Shown in pieces: positions 41,944 through 50,800 of a stretch of 59,499 bases of DNA. The notes below the pieces were generated by a model that saw only the letters and a list, made by a program, of their open reading frames with translations, did no database searches and was not told the DNA's origin. Each line of letters starts with the position of its first letter. Positions within the stretch are counted from its first letter, which is position 1. The DNA lies in assembly GCA_910576925.1 (NCBI GenBank), contig CAJTKB010000007.1, positions 1 through 59,499 on the forward strand. Reading direction: 5' to 3'. The DNA is from an uncultured Bacilli bacterium. GTDB taxonomy: Bacteria > Bacillota_I > Bacilli_A > RF39 > UBA660. The position numbers and the translations under genes are program-made.

Positions 41944-41971
41944 AATATCTATCCTTTCATATATATAAACT

Positions 41972-42000
41972 ATTATATAGTAAAATTTTGTAAAATTAAA
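41972..42000 (-). promoter_or_regulatory. Promoter of murE
   Basis: TTTAAT (41995-42000) and TATAAT (41972-41977) are separated by 17 bases in the divergent gap with the arginase gene. Confidence 0.62.
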
Positions 42001-42054
42001 GACAATTAAATACAATAAGATAAATTTATGATATTATTATATAGGTGATATTTT

Positions 42055-42963
42055 ATGAAAACTATAATTATTGGAGCAGGTAGTGACTTAGGAGTACACA
42101 TAGATGGAGCAAAATTTGGTCCTAGCCAGCTTATAAATGATATGAAAGATTTTTATAAAGGTGAAATGATTTCTTTAATACAAGATGAGAAAATTATTAA
42201 AAGTAGAAATTTATCAGATAGAAGAAAAAATGAATATGAAATAGATAAATTTAATACTAAACTTTATAAAACTGAAGTAGAACAAATTGAAAAAGGTCTT
42301 TTTCCTATAACTATTGGGGGTGATCACTCTGTTGCTGTAGCAAGCGCTTTAGCTAGTGCCAAATTTGAAGATGCTATGGGTCTTATTTGGATAGATGCAC
42401 ATACTGATTATAATACTTTTGAAACAACTGTATCAGGTAATATCCACGGTCTACCTTGTGCAGCTATTAATGGATATAAGTGTGCTGAGCTTAGAAAGTT
42501 TCACGATGGAAATGTAATAGATCCTAGAAGAACTGTAATAGTAGGCGCTAGAAGCATTGATCCTTGGGAAAAAGATAATATCAAATATTCTGGAGTTACT
42601 GTTTTTACAACAGATGATTTAAGAGAAAAAGGAATAGAAAACGTTATGGAAGAAGCCTTTAAAATAGCTACAGAAAAAACTACTGGTGTTCACATAAGCT
42701 ATGACTTAGATATAATAGATCCAGAAATAGCACCAGGCGTATCAATACCAGAAGTTGATGGCATAAACGAAGAAGAAGCTATGAAAATATTAAATGAAGT
42801 ACTAAAACATACTGATGTTATATCATCTATTGACATTGTTGAATTAAATCCTTTAAGAGATATTGATAGAAAAACAGAACAAATAGCCCTTAATATACTA
42901 GCTAACACTGTTCAAAAAATCGAGAAAACAAAAAACATCATAAATAAAGAAAAAGTGTATTAA
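42055..42963 (+). CDS. Arginase/agmatinase family ureohydrolase
   Basis: A di-manganese hydrolase of 302 residues of the arginase superfamily. All metal-binding motifs are present: GGDHS (His), WIDAHTDYNT (Asp, His, Asp), and SYDLDIIDPEIAPGVSIP (Asp, Asp). SGNIHGLP supplies the substrate-loop His typical of arginases (SGNxHGMP) rather than agmatinases, so arginine cleavage to ornithine and urea is the best reading. The C-terminal SSIDIVELNP is standard. AGGTGAT precedes the ATG. It is transcribed away from murE, and no ornithine or urea genes are nearby. Confidence 0.9.
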   Translation: MKTIIIGAGSDLGVHIDGAKFGPSQLINDMKDFYKGEMISLIQDEKIIKSRNLSDRRKNEYEIDKFNTKLYKTEVEQIEKGLFPITIGGDHSVAVASALASAKFEDAMGLIWIDAHTDYNTFETTVSGNIHGLPCAAINGYKCAELRKFHDGNVIDPRRTVIVGARSIDPWEKDNIKYSGVTVFTTDDLREKGIENVMEEAFKIATEKTTGVHISYDLDIIDPEIAPGVSIPEVDGINEEEAMKILNEVLKHTDVISSIDIVELNPLRDIDRKTEQIALNILANTVQKIEKTKNIINKEKVY

Positions 42964-43034
42964 ATCTATAGTTTATTAAACAATATGACAAAATACATAG
43001 AAAATAATTTATCAAATTGTTGGTATATACTGAA

Positions 43035-43059
43035 AACAAAAAGAACTATCAAAGTTCTT
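43035..43059 (-). terminator. Intrinsic terminator after the ABC transporter run
   Basis: AAGAACT and AGTTCTT form a 7 bp stem with a 5-base loop; the minus-strand side is followed by TTTTTG. It lies between the convergent arginase gene and the 252-residue protein gene and could act weakly on both. Confidence 0.65.
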
Positions 43060-43102
43060 ATATCATAATTAGATATCATTTACACACTAGTTTTAATGAT
43101 TA

Positions 43103-43858
43103 TTAAATCTTTTTTAATTCTATTCCTTCTACATTAACATAATTATTTATTGGTATTTTAGGTAATCCATTAATATAATAATCAAAAAGAGCATCAATCA
43201 TATCTTTAGAGCAATTATAAATATCAATAGAAATAATTCCTTTACTTTGAAAGTTATATAAAGTTTCTATAGCTTTCTTTTTATTATCATTATATTCAGC
43301 TATAGACTTATTTTTTCTATTAATAATTCTATTCTTTGAATTATCTATAATATATTCATCATAACATTTACTTAACAAATCCAATCCTAATAAACTTTCT
43401 AATGATTTTTGGATAAACAAAGCACTAGATCTTACATTATCAATCAATTTAAATAAAACACCATATAACTCTATAGCAATACAAATATTATTAAAGCTTT
43501 CTACCATTATCTTCTTATAAGGAAAAATAACATTTTTTAGAGATACAAAATCATACTTCATCCCATCTCTTTGTTCAACAAGCTGTACTATATCAGAATC
43601 TTTTATATAAGCCTTAATCACTTTTAAAGCTTCTTCTAAATTCTGAGATAAATAAACTTCTCCACTGCTGCTTTCTGAAAGTAATGCCCCTAAATCCATA
43701 TAACTATCTATTAACTCTTTTCTTTCCTTTTTTCTCTCTAATATAGTCAGATAAGAAAATAATATTCCAAGTCTTATTCTCTTTATCTTAGGATCCAATA
43801 CAATATCCTTCTCACAATCTTTTATTAACCCCTCTATCTTTTTTAATTCACAGTTCAT
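43103..43858 (-). CDS. Hypothetical helical protein next to an ABC exporter
   Basis: A soluble, helical protein of about 251 residues that I do not recognise. Segments such as SYLTILERKKERKELIDSYM, SFNNICIAIELYGVLFKLID and SLESLLGLDLLSKCYDEYII suggest an all-alpha bundle; no catalytic motif is visible. The ATG at 43858 is chosen because GAAAGGA lies just upstream (an in-frame ATG at 43876 abuts the ABC stop codon). It is the last gene of the S66-ABC run and probably serves the same process, perhaps as an immunity or regulatory partner; that is inference. Confidence 0.78.
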   Translation of the reverse strand: MNCELKKIEGLIKDCEKDIVLDPKIKRIRLGILFSYLTILERKKERKELIDSYMDLGALLSESSSGEVYLSQNLEEALKVIKAYIKDSDIVQLVEQRDGMKYDFVSLKNVIFPYKKIMVESFNNICIAIELYGVLFKLIDNVRSSALFIQKSLESLLGLDLLSKCYDEYIIDNSKNRIINRKNKSIAEYNDNKKKAIETLYNFQSKGIISIDIYNCSKDMIDALFDYYINGLPKIPINNYVNVEGIELKKI

Positions 43859-43877
43859 AAAATTCCTTTCATCCAAA

Positions 43878-45608
43878 CTAATTCATATCTTCTGTTAAAT
43901 ATAAACTTTTATATACTTTAGACTCTTTAAGTAACTCTTTATGAGTACCAGATGCAGCAAGACAGCCCTTATCAATAACATTTATAATATCAGCATCAAC
44001 TATAGTAGATAATCTATGCGCAACTATAATTACTGTATGATCTTTTACTAAATTATCTATTGTTTTCTTAATATGTTCTTGACTTTCGTTATCAAGTGCG
44101 GAAGTTGCTTCGTCAAAAAGAATTATTTTAGTACCAAGTAATAAAGTCCTAGCAATCGCTATTCTCTGTTTTTGTCCTCCACTTAAATTTATGCCACCTT
44201 CTCCAATTATAGTATCATATTTCTTAGGTAAATTCATAATATAATCATCTATATAAGCTTTTTTACAAACATTTCTAACATCTTCTAAAGTTATATCCTC
44301 CTTCACTAACTTAAAATTATCAAATATTGTCAAGTTAAATAGAAAAGGACTTTGCCTAATGATAGAAATACTTTTTCTTAAAGACTCCTCTGTCAAATCT
44401 TCTATATCAATACCATCTATTGTAATACTACCTTCTGTCTTATCAAAATATCGTAATAGTAAATTAAATATTGTACTTTTACCATTACCACTTCTACCTA
44501 CTACTGCAATCTTTTTATATGGTTCTACTTTTAAAGACAAATCTTTTAAAGTATAGTCTTCATCATCTCTATATTTAAATTTTACATTTTTAAATTCCAC
44601 TACTCCATTAATATCATCAAGCTCCTTATTTCCAAACTTTTCATCTTGATACAACTTATTATCTAGAAATTCACCTATTCTTCTAAGAGACACTGAAACC
44701 TTATTAAAATTTACACCAAAACTACTTATACTTTCTACTACCTCATCTATTCTCCAAATATACGACTCCATCATCAGAAAAATACTCAAAGAAATAACCC
44801 CTGTCATATAATACTTTCCACAAGTAAAAAATATTATAAATTGCATTATAAAATAAGCTAAATTATTAAGGGCATAATACCATCTTTCATACCTTCTAGA
44901 CCTATCAGTAAAAAGATATAGACTATCTAAAATTTCAAACACTCTTTTTTCTATATTAGCTTTAATACCTAATGACTTAATCTCTCTTACTCCCCCAATA
45001 TTTTCTGTAGCAATTTTTACATATTCATCACTTCTACTTTTTATTTTCTCATGGCTTTTCTTAATTCTTGGAAAAAATTTAGCAGAAATAAATCCCATAG
45101 AAATAGCAAAAATAAGTATCTCAATACCTAATAAGAATGATATTTTGAAAGCAGCAATTAATACAATTATTACAATAGAGAACTTACAAATAAGTTTTAT
45201 CATTTGAGACATAAGTTCCATTATTCTATCAGGATCATTGCAAAGTCTATTAGTAAACTCTCCTACTCCAATTTCTTCAAAAGCAATAGCAGGCATCTTA
45301 TCTATTTTACTATATAGATGCTTGCTTACCTCTTTTGTAAATTTTATCTCAAAATAATTGTATAAATAATCTCTTGGTATTTGTAAAACTGTATAAAAAA
45401 GAATATAAACTCCCTCATAAACAATTAAGTAAAATAAAAATAAATTGAAATCCTTTATTGTTAAAGCTTCAACAGCTAACCCCCAAAAACAAACAGCAGC
45501 AATAGAAGGAATATAAGATAAAGCAACTAACAAAACATACATAAAAAATTTAAATTTCTCATCTTTTATATAATCCCAAATAATTTTGAAATTTCTTAAT
45601 TTTTCCAT
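43878..45608 (-). CDS. ABC transporter, fused permease and ATPase
   Basis: An export-type half-transporter of 576 residues that would work as a homodimer. Six membrane helices occupy residues 1-310 (for example FFMYVLLVALSYIPSIAAVC). The ATPase domain has Walker A VGRSGNGKSTIFNLLL, a Q-loop IRQSPFLFN, the signature LSGGQKQRIAIARTLLLG, Walker B IILFDEATSALD and the H-loop IIVAHRLSTIVDAD. There is no N-terminal C39 peptidase domain, so it does not process leader peptides. Family relatives export lipids, drugs or peptides. GAGGTG precedes the ATG, and it follows the S66 peptidase gene after 20 bases. Confidence 0.92.
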   Translation of the reverse strand: MEKLRNFKIIWDYIKDEKFKFFMYVLLVALSYIPSIAAVCFWGLAVEALTIKDFNLFLFYLIVYEGVYILFYTVLQIPRDYLYNYFEIKFTKEVSKHLYSKIDKMPAIAFEEIGVGEFTNRLCNDPDRIMELMSQMIKLICKFSIVIIVLIAAFKISFLLGIEILIFAISMGFISAKFFPRIKKSHEKIKSRSDEYVKIATENIGGVREIKSLGIKANIEKRVFEILDSLYLFTDRSRRYERWYYALNNLAYFIMQFIIFFTCGKYYMTGVISLSIFLMMESYIWRIDEVVESISSFGVNFNKVSVSLRRIGEFLDNKLYQDEKFGNKELDDINGVVEFKNVKFKYRDDEDYTLKDLSLKVEPYKKIAVVGRSGNGKSTIFNLLLRYFDKTEGSITIDGIDIEDLTEESLRKSISIIRQSPFLFNLTIFDNFKLVKEDITLEDVRNVCKKAYIDDYIMNLPKKYDTIIGEGGINLSGGQKQRIAIARTLLLGTKIILFDEATSALDNESQEHIKKTIDNLVKDHTVIIVAHRLSTIVDADIINVIDKGCLAASGTHKELLKESKVYKSLYLTEDMN

Positions 45609-45627
45609 TTTTACACCTCTTTTTTTA

Positions 45628-46638
45628 TTATTTCAAGGTAAATTTAATCTCTCCTTTACCATCAAAAACTTTTATCATAGCAATACTTCCATTTATAATT
45701 GTCATTCTAGGTGCTACATGCCCAAAATCACAGTTAATAACAACACTTATATCTAAGTCTTTCAACACTTCTTTTATAGCTCCACTATAACTAATTCCAT
45801 AAAAGCTTTTCTCTTCTATTATTCTACTAAATAAAATGCATTTTGTATATTTAAACCAACCATTTTCTCTAAACTTCCATAAAGTTCTAATTAATGATTC
45901 ACTTGAGAGTTCTGCATTATCAAAATACCAGACAATACCATCACTTTTGTATTTTTCAATGAAATTAATTACATTATCATATTTTGTACCAAATAAGTCT
46001 GAGATAGTGTCAATACAACCTCCTATTATTCTTCCACTTGTATTAACCTCTTGCCCAGATATAACATCCCAATGTACTATAGAGTCTAAATTATAGCCTT
46101 CATTTCCAATAATATATTCAACAGAATTATTTTCATATTTATCAAAACTATTTTGAATAATTTCCTTACCTAACAAAATTTTAAAATTATCAAGAAGCGA
46201 TTTATGCCATTCATTCATTGCAAAAGCACAAACATTATTTCCATATAAAGTTGCGATATCTAAATTTGTAGTTATAGTAAATAAAAGTGCTGTTGGATCA
46301 GAATAACCCTGTATCCATTTAGGATTATTTTTAATAACATCAAAATTAACAAAAGGTAAGGCTTCAACTAAAAAATCTCCCCCTGCAGCACAAAAGATAG
46401 CATCAACATTTTTATCTCTATATAGACTTTCTAATTCCTTAGCCTGAATATCACTAGGCGCACTTTTACCCAAAAAATCTGTTCTAACATCTTCAGTTTC
46501 TATAACTTTAAATCCTCTTTTTTGAAAGTTTTCAATAGCATAATTTAATCTTTTTACTTTCATTTCATCTACTATTCCATTGGATACTGCAGTTATTCCT
46601 AAAGTAGAATTTTCTTCTAAAAATTTTGGATATTTCAT
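45628..46638 (-). CDS. S66 family serine peptidase, MccF/LD-carboxypeptidase-like
   Basis: A 336-residue cytosolic peptidase of family S66, which includes LD-carboxypeptidase (murein tetrapeptide recycling) and MccF (immunity to microcin C). The nucleophile region is WIQGYSDPTALLF with the catalytic Ser, the Glu lies in NAELSSESLIRTLWKF, and the His in CDFGHVAPRMTIINGS. The N-terminal ENSTLGITAVSNGI matches the family. The NAELSSE helix and absence of a signal peptide make it look more like the MccF branch than LdcA, but this is not certain. AAGGA precedes the ATG. It leads the run S66-ABC-unknown. Confidence 0.9.
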   Translation of the reverse strand: MKYPKFLEENSTLGITAVSNGIVDEMKVKRLNYAIENFQKRGFKVIETEDVRTDFLGKSAPSDIQAKELESLYRDKNVDAIFCAAGGDFLVEALPFVNFDVIKNNPKWIQGYSDPTALLFTITTNLDIATLYGNNVCAFAMNEWHKSLLDNFKILLGKEIIQNSFDKYENNSVEYIIGNEGYNLDSIVHWDVISGQEVNTSGRIIGGCIDTISDLFGTKYDNVINFIEKYKSDGIVWYFDNAELSSESLIRTLWKFRENGWFKYTKCILFSRIIEEKSFYGISYSGAIKEVLKDLDISVVINCDFGHVAPRMTIINGSIAMIKVFDGKGEIKFTLK

Positions 46639-46693
46639 ACTCTTATCATCCTTCCTTTAAATTCTATTATTTATATTATATCATTGAATAAAC

Positions 46694-46720
46694 AAAAAAC
46701 AAATAGAGCTATTCTCTATT
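46694..46720 (-). terminator. Intrinsic terminator overlapping the ASCH stop codon
   Basis: AATAGAG and CTCTATT form a 7 bp stem with a 5-base loop, followed by TGTTTTTTG on the minus strand. The stop codon (46716-46718) lies in the 5' arm. Confidence 0.82.
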
Positions 46721-47174
46721 CATCTTTTAATACTATCCAAGTTTGCATTCCCTTCTTATTTATATGAAAATCATCTAACTTAACAAGTTTATCTATAAAT
46801 ATTAAGGTAGCATACCTACTATTTTTCTTTATAGACCAAAATTTATCACTAACACATAATTCTTTCTCATACTTACATCTAATTATATCAATATTATCAT
46901 GTTCTAAATCAAAGAATAATACATCTTTAACAATAAAATAAGCTAAAATATTTCCACTTGACTTTTTAACTAAAACAATATCATCTTTAGAAATTCTATT
47001 ATATGGTACTATTTTATTTTTACTAAATCTTGATTCTATTGTTTTTCTACCATCAAGCATATAACCTAAATATGGTTCAGTAAAAATACCTAAATGAATT
47101 TTATGAGATTTTAGCATTTCTAGTTCTTTAATAGATAACTGCTTCTCTAAATTATTAATTATTTCATTATACAT
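46716..47174 (-). CDS. ASCH domain protein
   Basis: A 152-residue protein built around an ASCH (PUA-like) domain: FTEPYLGYMLDGRKTIESRF matches the family's ligand-contacting loop (P-x3-ML-x-G-x-K-x-IE-x-R), and the C-terminal QTWIVL closes the barrel. ASCH domains bind RNA or modified nucleosides, and some hydrolyse N4-acetylcytidine. No strong ribosome-binding site is seen before the ATG, so the start is somewhat uncertain. It follows the metallo-hydrolase gene by 15 bases and ends in its own terminator. Confidence 0.82.
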   Translation of the reverse strand: MYNEIINNLEKQLSIKELEMLKSHKIHLGIFTEPYLGYMLDGRKTIESRFSKNKIVPYNRISKDDIVLVKKSSGNILAYFIVKDVLFFDLEHDNIDIIRCKYEKELCVSDKFWSIKKNSRYATLIFIDKLVKLDDFHINKKGMQTWIVLKDE

Positions 47175-47189
47175 AGTAAACTAAAAATA

Positions 47190-47996
47190 TTAACAAATAC
47201 TTATTTCCTCTAAGTCATCAGGTACCATTATATTATTTGAAAAGACTTTTTTTCCTTCTTCTATATATAGCTTTTTTCTATCATTCAAGTGTGTCTCTTC
47301 TGTATGAAATAAAATTAGGTTTTCAACATTTAAATTATTAAATATTTCACATACAGATTTTACTGTAGAATGCATAAGTTCATATGGATGAAAAATATTC
47401 TCCTCACTGTCTAAGCAAAAAGCTTCATGCATAACATACTCCGCATTTTCTACTTTAGAATATAATTCTTTATTTAAAGTCTCGTCACCAACAAAAACTA
47501 ATCTTTCTTTATTATCTAAGATCATATCAAAACCATATAATTTATTTCCCCTAGCCAAACAATCAAAAAAAGTCATTTCTCTACCAGCAATTTTTAAAGT
47601 ATCATTATCATTTAATACATGGAGTTTAATAATTTTATTAATTTCTTTTACTAATCCTAAAGGTGCAACATTAGGTAAAATACTCTCTATTGCGTATCTT
47701 ACTTCATCATTGCAATAAACGTTTAACTCTCCTACATATTCTTTATGCTTAACTAATACACTAATTTTCTTAAGTAACCAAAACAATCCCAAAATATGAT
47801 CAGTATGACAGTGAGATATAAAAATATCATGAATTTTAGTAATTGGAATATTTTTTCTTCTTAATCGTCTAATTATTTCAGCACTACCACCAGTATCTAC
47901 TAACAAGTATTTATCATCATTTTGAATTACAAAACAAGTATTATAAAGATCAAATACTAAACCATTACCTGTTCCTAACATAATTATTTTTTGCAT
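47190..47996 (-). CDS. Metallo-beta-lactamase fold hydrolase (RNase Z-like)
   Basis: A 268-residue MBL-fold protein. The metal-binding signature is SHCHTDHILGLFWLL; further ligands are the Asp in VFVGDETL, the His in VMHEAFCL and the His in LILFHTEETH. The N-terminal IIMLGTGNGLVFDLYNTCFVI resembles RNase Z/ElaC and AtsA-like enzymes. It is shorter than true RNase Z (about 305) and lacks the long exosite arm that binds tRNA, so a small-molecule phosphodiesterase/arylsulfatase-like role is equally possible. AGGAGG precedes the ATG. It is read together with the ASCH gene. Confidence 0.85.
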   Translation of the reverse strand: MQKIIMLGTGNGLVFDLYNTCFVIQNDDKYLLVDTGGSAEIIRRLRRKNIPITKIHDIFISHCHTDHILGLFWLLKKISVLVKHKEYVGELNVYCNDEVRYAIESILPNVAPLGLVKEINKIIKLHVLNDNDTLKIAGREMTFFDCLARGNKLYGFDMILDNKERLVFVGDETLNKELYSKVENAEYVMHEAFCLDSEENIFHPYELMHSTVKSVCEIFNNLNVENLILFHTEETHLNDRKKLYIEEGKKVFSNNIMVPDDLEEISIC

Positions 47997-48077
47997 AACA
48001 TAAATCCTCCTTATACCATTATATTATAGTACACTAATCACATCAATAAAAGTTTAAATTTTCTCTAATTACATTAA

Positions 48078-50069
48078 TTAATTTGTTACCTTATCTTTTT
48101 TCTTTCTATATAACTGAAGCTCTTTTTCAATCTTATTTATTATAGTAGGACTTTTATAGATATCTATCAATTTACTCCTTTTATATTCACCATTATAATA
48201 ATATTTATTATTAATCTCACTAATAATATTTTTAGCTTCCTCTTCATTTAAATTTTCTCTACATAACAAATATTTAAAAGCTAAGTCAGAAGATTTAAGA
48301 TTATCCTTTTCTACTTTATCTTCAATTCCATTAAGATAATTATCAAATCTTCTAATAACATCACATACTTTAAAAGCCTTTTCTACACTAAAAGGATTAT
48401 TAATATTAGTCTCTTCAACCTGCAAAATAGCTGAATTTTTCCAAGCACCTAAATCCTTACTATTTTCAACAGAAAAATAAAGTTTTATAAAATCAAGTAA
48501 GGAAATAATATTACTATCTTTATATATTTTTCTTATAATATCCTCATTTCCCTTTTCACCTGACGAATATATATCTAAAAAATACCTTTCACCATTATAT
48601 TCTCTATTAACTATAGTCACTTGTATATCCCTAATAAATGAATTAATAGATAACATATCAATAGATTTTACTTTTTGTTGTTCATTAGAAAATTGAGATA
48701 TTTTCCCTCTAACAATTTTATCAGTCTCATTAGTTATTTTAATAGGTAACATAATTTTATCTAAATTTTTGTTTAATTCTATTAAAGTTGTTATCGTTTG
48801 TTGACCATTATTTATAACTGGATTTTCTATTTTTATCTTATTTTCCTGATCAATAACATTTCCAGTTATATTGATACCATTATTATACTTAATAAAATTT
48901 TCTGGTTCATTTTCTATTGTATACTCTATCTTTTTATTAGAAGGTAATTTACCTCTTACATTATTGTAAAAATACTTAGAAAAAGCTATTTTTTCTTTAT
49001 CAAAATCCTTAGAAGTAATTCCTAAAGCTTCTAATAAACAATCTATTAAATCATTAGCTTTTATATAAAAGAAAAAATTATTATTACCATCTGTAGAAAC
49101 ATTGTATTGATAATCGAAACCATTAGATAATTCTGGCTTTCTAATGTAGAGAGTTAATCCGTTATTATCTTTAGGCAAAAGTCTATTTATAAAAAATTTT
49201 TCGTATATTTGCTTTGGAGTATTATTAGTATTTTTTCTTGAATTTTTCGAAATACTTTTATAAACTGGTATCCTATCATTTAAAATATTAATATTTTTAG
49301 TTACAAAATTATAAAGATCCCTACCATTTTCAGGAATTTGTCCTATATTACACATATTATAGTTTCTTCTCATCATATCATATGCTGTATCAGAAATATC
49401 ACTTAATTTTATTTGATAAATATGAACTTCGCCTGGTTTTCCATAATAAATTGCATCTATTTTACCATCAAGATCACCATTAATTATATATTTATTTATA
49501 ACCTCTTCATAAGTAATATTGTAAATAGCAGCAATGGCAAAGACTTCAAATGCTGTTCCAAAACCGTCGTTTACTTTATCAATACCCTTAATTTTCCTTA
49601 ATAGATTACGAATTTTCCTCAATTCTTCTAGAATAACTTCAGATCTTTCACGCCCCTCTTCTTCAATTAATTTAGCCTTATAAATATTATCATTATTTTC
49701 TTCGCGTTCATAACTTTCATTAATATATTCTCTTTTTTCTTGACTTATCCAATTATCGTTCGTAACTAAATAAGTATTATTTATATATCTAACAAATCGG
49801 CATTTTCTCTCTTGCTTTACTATAGTCCAATTACCAGATCTAACTTTCTCAGTTTTAAATAAAGAAGGCCCCTTAAAATTAGAATATTGATTACAGAAAT
49901 TTTGAAGTCTACCTCTTATTTGACTTTGCAAACTATAATTATTTTCTACTTCTAAGTAGGTAGCAACTTCTTCATATATTTCACTTAACTTTGCATATGT
50001 CTTATTTTCTCTAATTAGAATATTACTAATACAATAATATATAACTTCTTTCATTTCTAGATCTCTCAT
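48078..50069 (-). CDS. AIPR-family abortive infection protein with N-terminal HTH and PD-(D/E)xK-like centre
   Basis: A 663-residue protein containing the AIPR (abortive infection phage resistance) domain. Its marks are FYNNVRGKLPSNKKIEYT (368-385), FIKYNNGINITG and NPVINNGQQTITTL (416-429). The N-terminus (about 5-85) looks like a HARE-type winged helix. Between them, E175 (GTAFEVFA), D205 (GDLDGKIDAIYY) and Q219-x-K221 (HIYQIKLS) fit a PD-(D/E)xK nuclease core. AIPR members are linked to phage defence; a nuclease effector is inferred. AGGTGAT precedes the ATG, and a likely promoter lies just upstream. It stands alone among defence-like genes. Confidence 0.87.
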   Translation of the reverse strand: MRDLEMKEVIYYCISNILIRENKTYAKLSEIYEEVATYLEVENNYSLQSQIRGRLQNFCNQYSNFKGPSLFKTEKVRSGNWTIVKQERKCRFVRYINNTYLVTNDNWISQEKREYINESYEREENNDNIYKAKLIEEEGRERSEVILEELRKIRNLLRKIKGIDKVNDGFGTAFEVFAIAAIYNITYEEVINKYIINGDLDGKIDAIYYGKPGEVHIYQIKLSDISDTAYDMMRRNYNMCNIGQIPENGRDLYNFVTKNINILNDRIPVYKSISKNSRKNTNNTPKQIYEKFFINRLLPKDNNGLTLYIRKPELSNGFDYQYNVSTDGNNNFFFYIKANDLIDCLLEALGITSKDFDKEKIAFSKYFYNNVRGKLPSNKKIEYTIENEPENFIKYNNGINITGNVIDQENKIKIENPVINNGQQTITTLIELNKNLDKIMLPIKITNETDKIVRGKISQFSNEQQKVKSIDMLSINSFIRDIQVTIVNREYNGERYFLDIYSSGEKGNEDIIRKIYKDSNIISLLDFIKLYFSVENSKDLGAWKNSAILQVEETNINNPFSVEKAFKVCDVIRRFDNYLNGIEDKVEKDNLKSSDLAFKYLLCRENLNEEEAKNIISEINNKYYYNGEYKRSKLIDIYKSPTIINKIEKELQLYRKKKDKVTN

Positions 50070-50090
50070 ATTGTATCACCTCTTAATTCA

Positions 50091-50119
50091 ACTTTATCAT
50101 AAGAAGAAATAAAGATCAA
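50091..50119 (-). promoter_or_regulatory. Possible promoter of the AIPR gene
   Basis: TTGATC (50114-50119) and TAAAGT (50091-50096) are separated by 17 bases. Both boxes are imperfect. Confidence 0.5.
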
Positions 50120-50173
50120 TATTTTATTAAAAGATCTTAAAATTATTTAGATCACTACTTTTATACTATCTTT

Positions 50174-50740
50174 TTATAAACTAACATTACAACATACACT
50201 TTTATTTATATGATCTCTCATCTGAAATCCATTTATATGGTAATTTGGTTTATTATATATATATAAATAAATCTTAGATTTATCATAATTAATAGGTATG
50301 AATTTTTCACTTACCATATACACAGCAAAATGATTTATAGCATCTCTTAACAAATCATCAATATTATCATACTCATGTATTCCGTTATAACTACTCATAG
50401 GTTCAAAATAAAATACTTTATCACCTTTATAAAAAACTAAAATGGAGTGACTTGGACATCCCCTATTATCATCGTAAAACATATAATATGTTTCAAATCT
50501 TAATTTTGTCATATTATCAAAGAAACACCTACAAAGTTCTGTTATATCCCAGCAAATACCAGTTTTACTATTAATAAGTTCCATAGGAGATTGTAAACAA
50601 TAATCTATAGCAGTATTTACCCCTTTATGAAAAAAGCCATTATTGTCCATATAGCCATATTTAAATTCCCTACTCATATAAATAAAAAACTTATCTATAG
50701 TATCTAAATTATTATCCTTGAAATAACTTATATAGTCCAT
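50174..50740 (-). CDS. Transglutaminase-like cysteine protease fold protein
   Basis: A 188-residue protein with the transglutaminase-like triad order. The catalytic Cys lies in SKTGICWDITELCRCFF, the His in CPSHSILVFYKGDKV, and an acidic residue follows in FYFEPMSSYNGIHEYDNI. No signal peptide is seen, so it would act in the cytosol, unlike many transglutaminase-like proteins. The N-terminus (SYFKDNNLDTIDKFFIYM) is helical. AGAGGTG precedes the ATG. It lies between the AIPR gene and the helicase-nuclease gene on the same strand. Peptidase, amidase or toxin-like roles are all open. Confidence 0.8.
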   Translation of the reverse strand: MDYISYFKDNNLDTIDKFFIYMSREFKYGYMDNNGFFHKGVNTAIDYCLQSPMELINSKTGICWDITELCRCFFDNMTKLRFETYYMFYDDNRGCPSHSILVFYKGDKVFYFEPMSSYNGIHEYDNIDDLLRDAINHFAVYMVSEKFIPINYDKSKIYLYIYNKPNYHINGFQMRDHINKSVCCNVSL

Positions 50741-50800
50741 AATACACCTCTTACATTAACATTTAATTTCTAAATTTTATATTATTATATCAAAAAAAGT

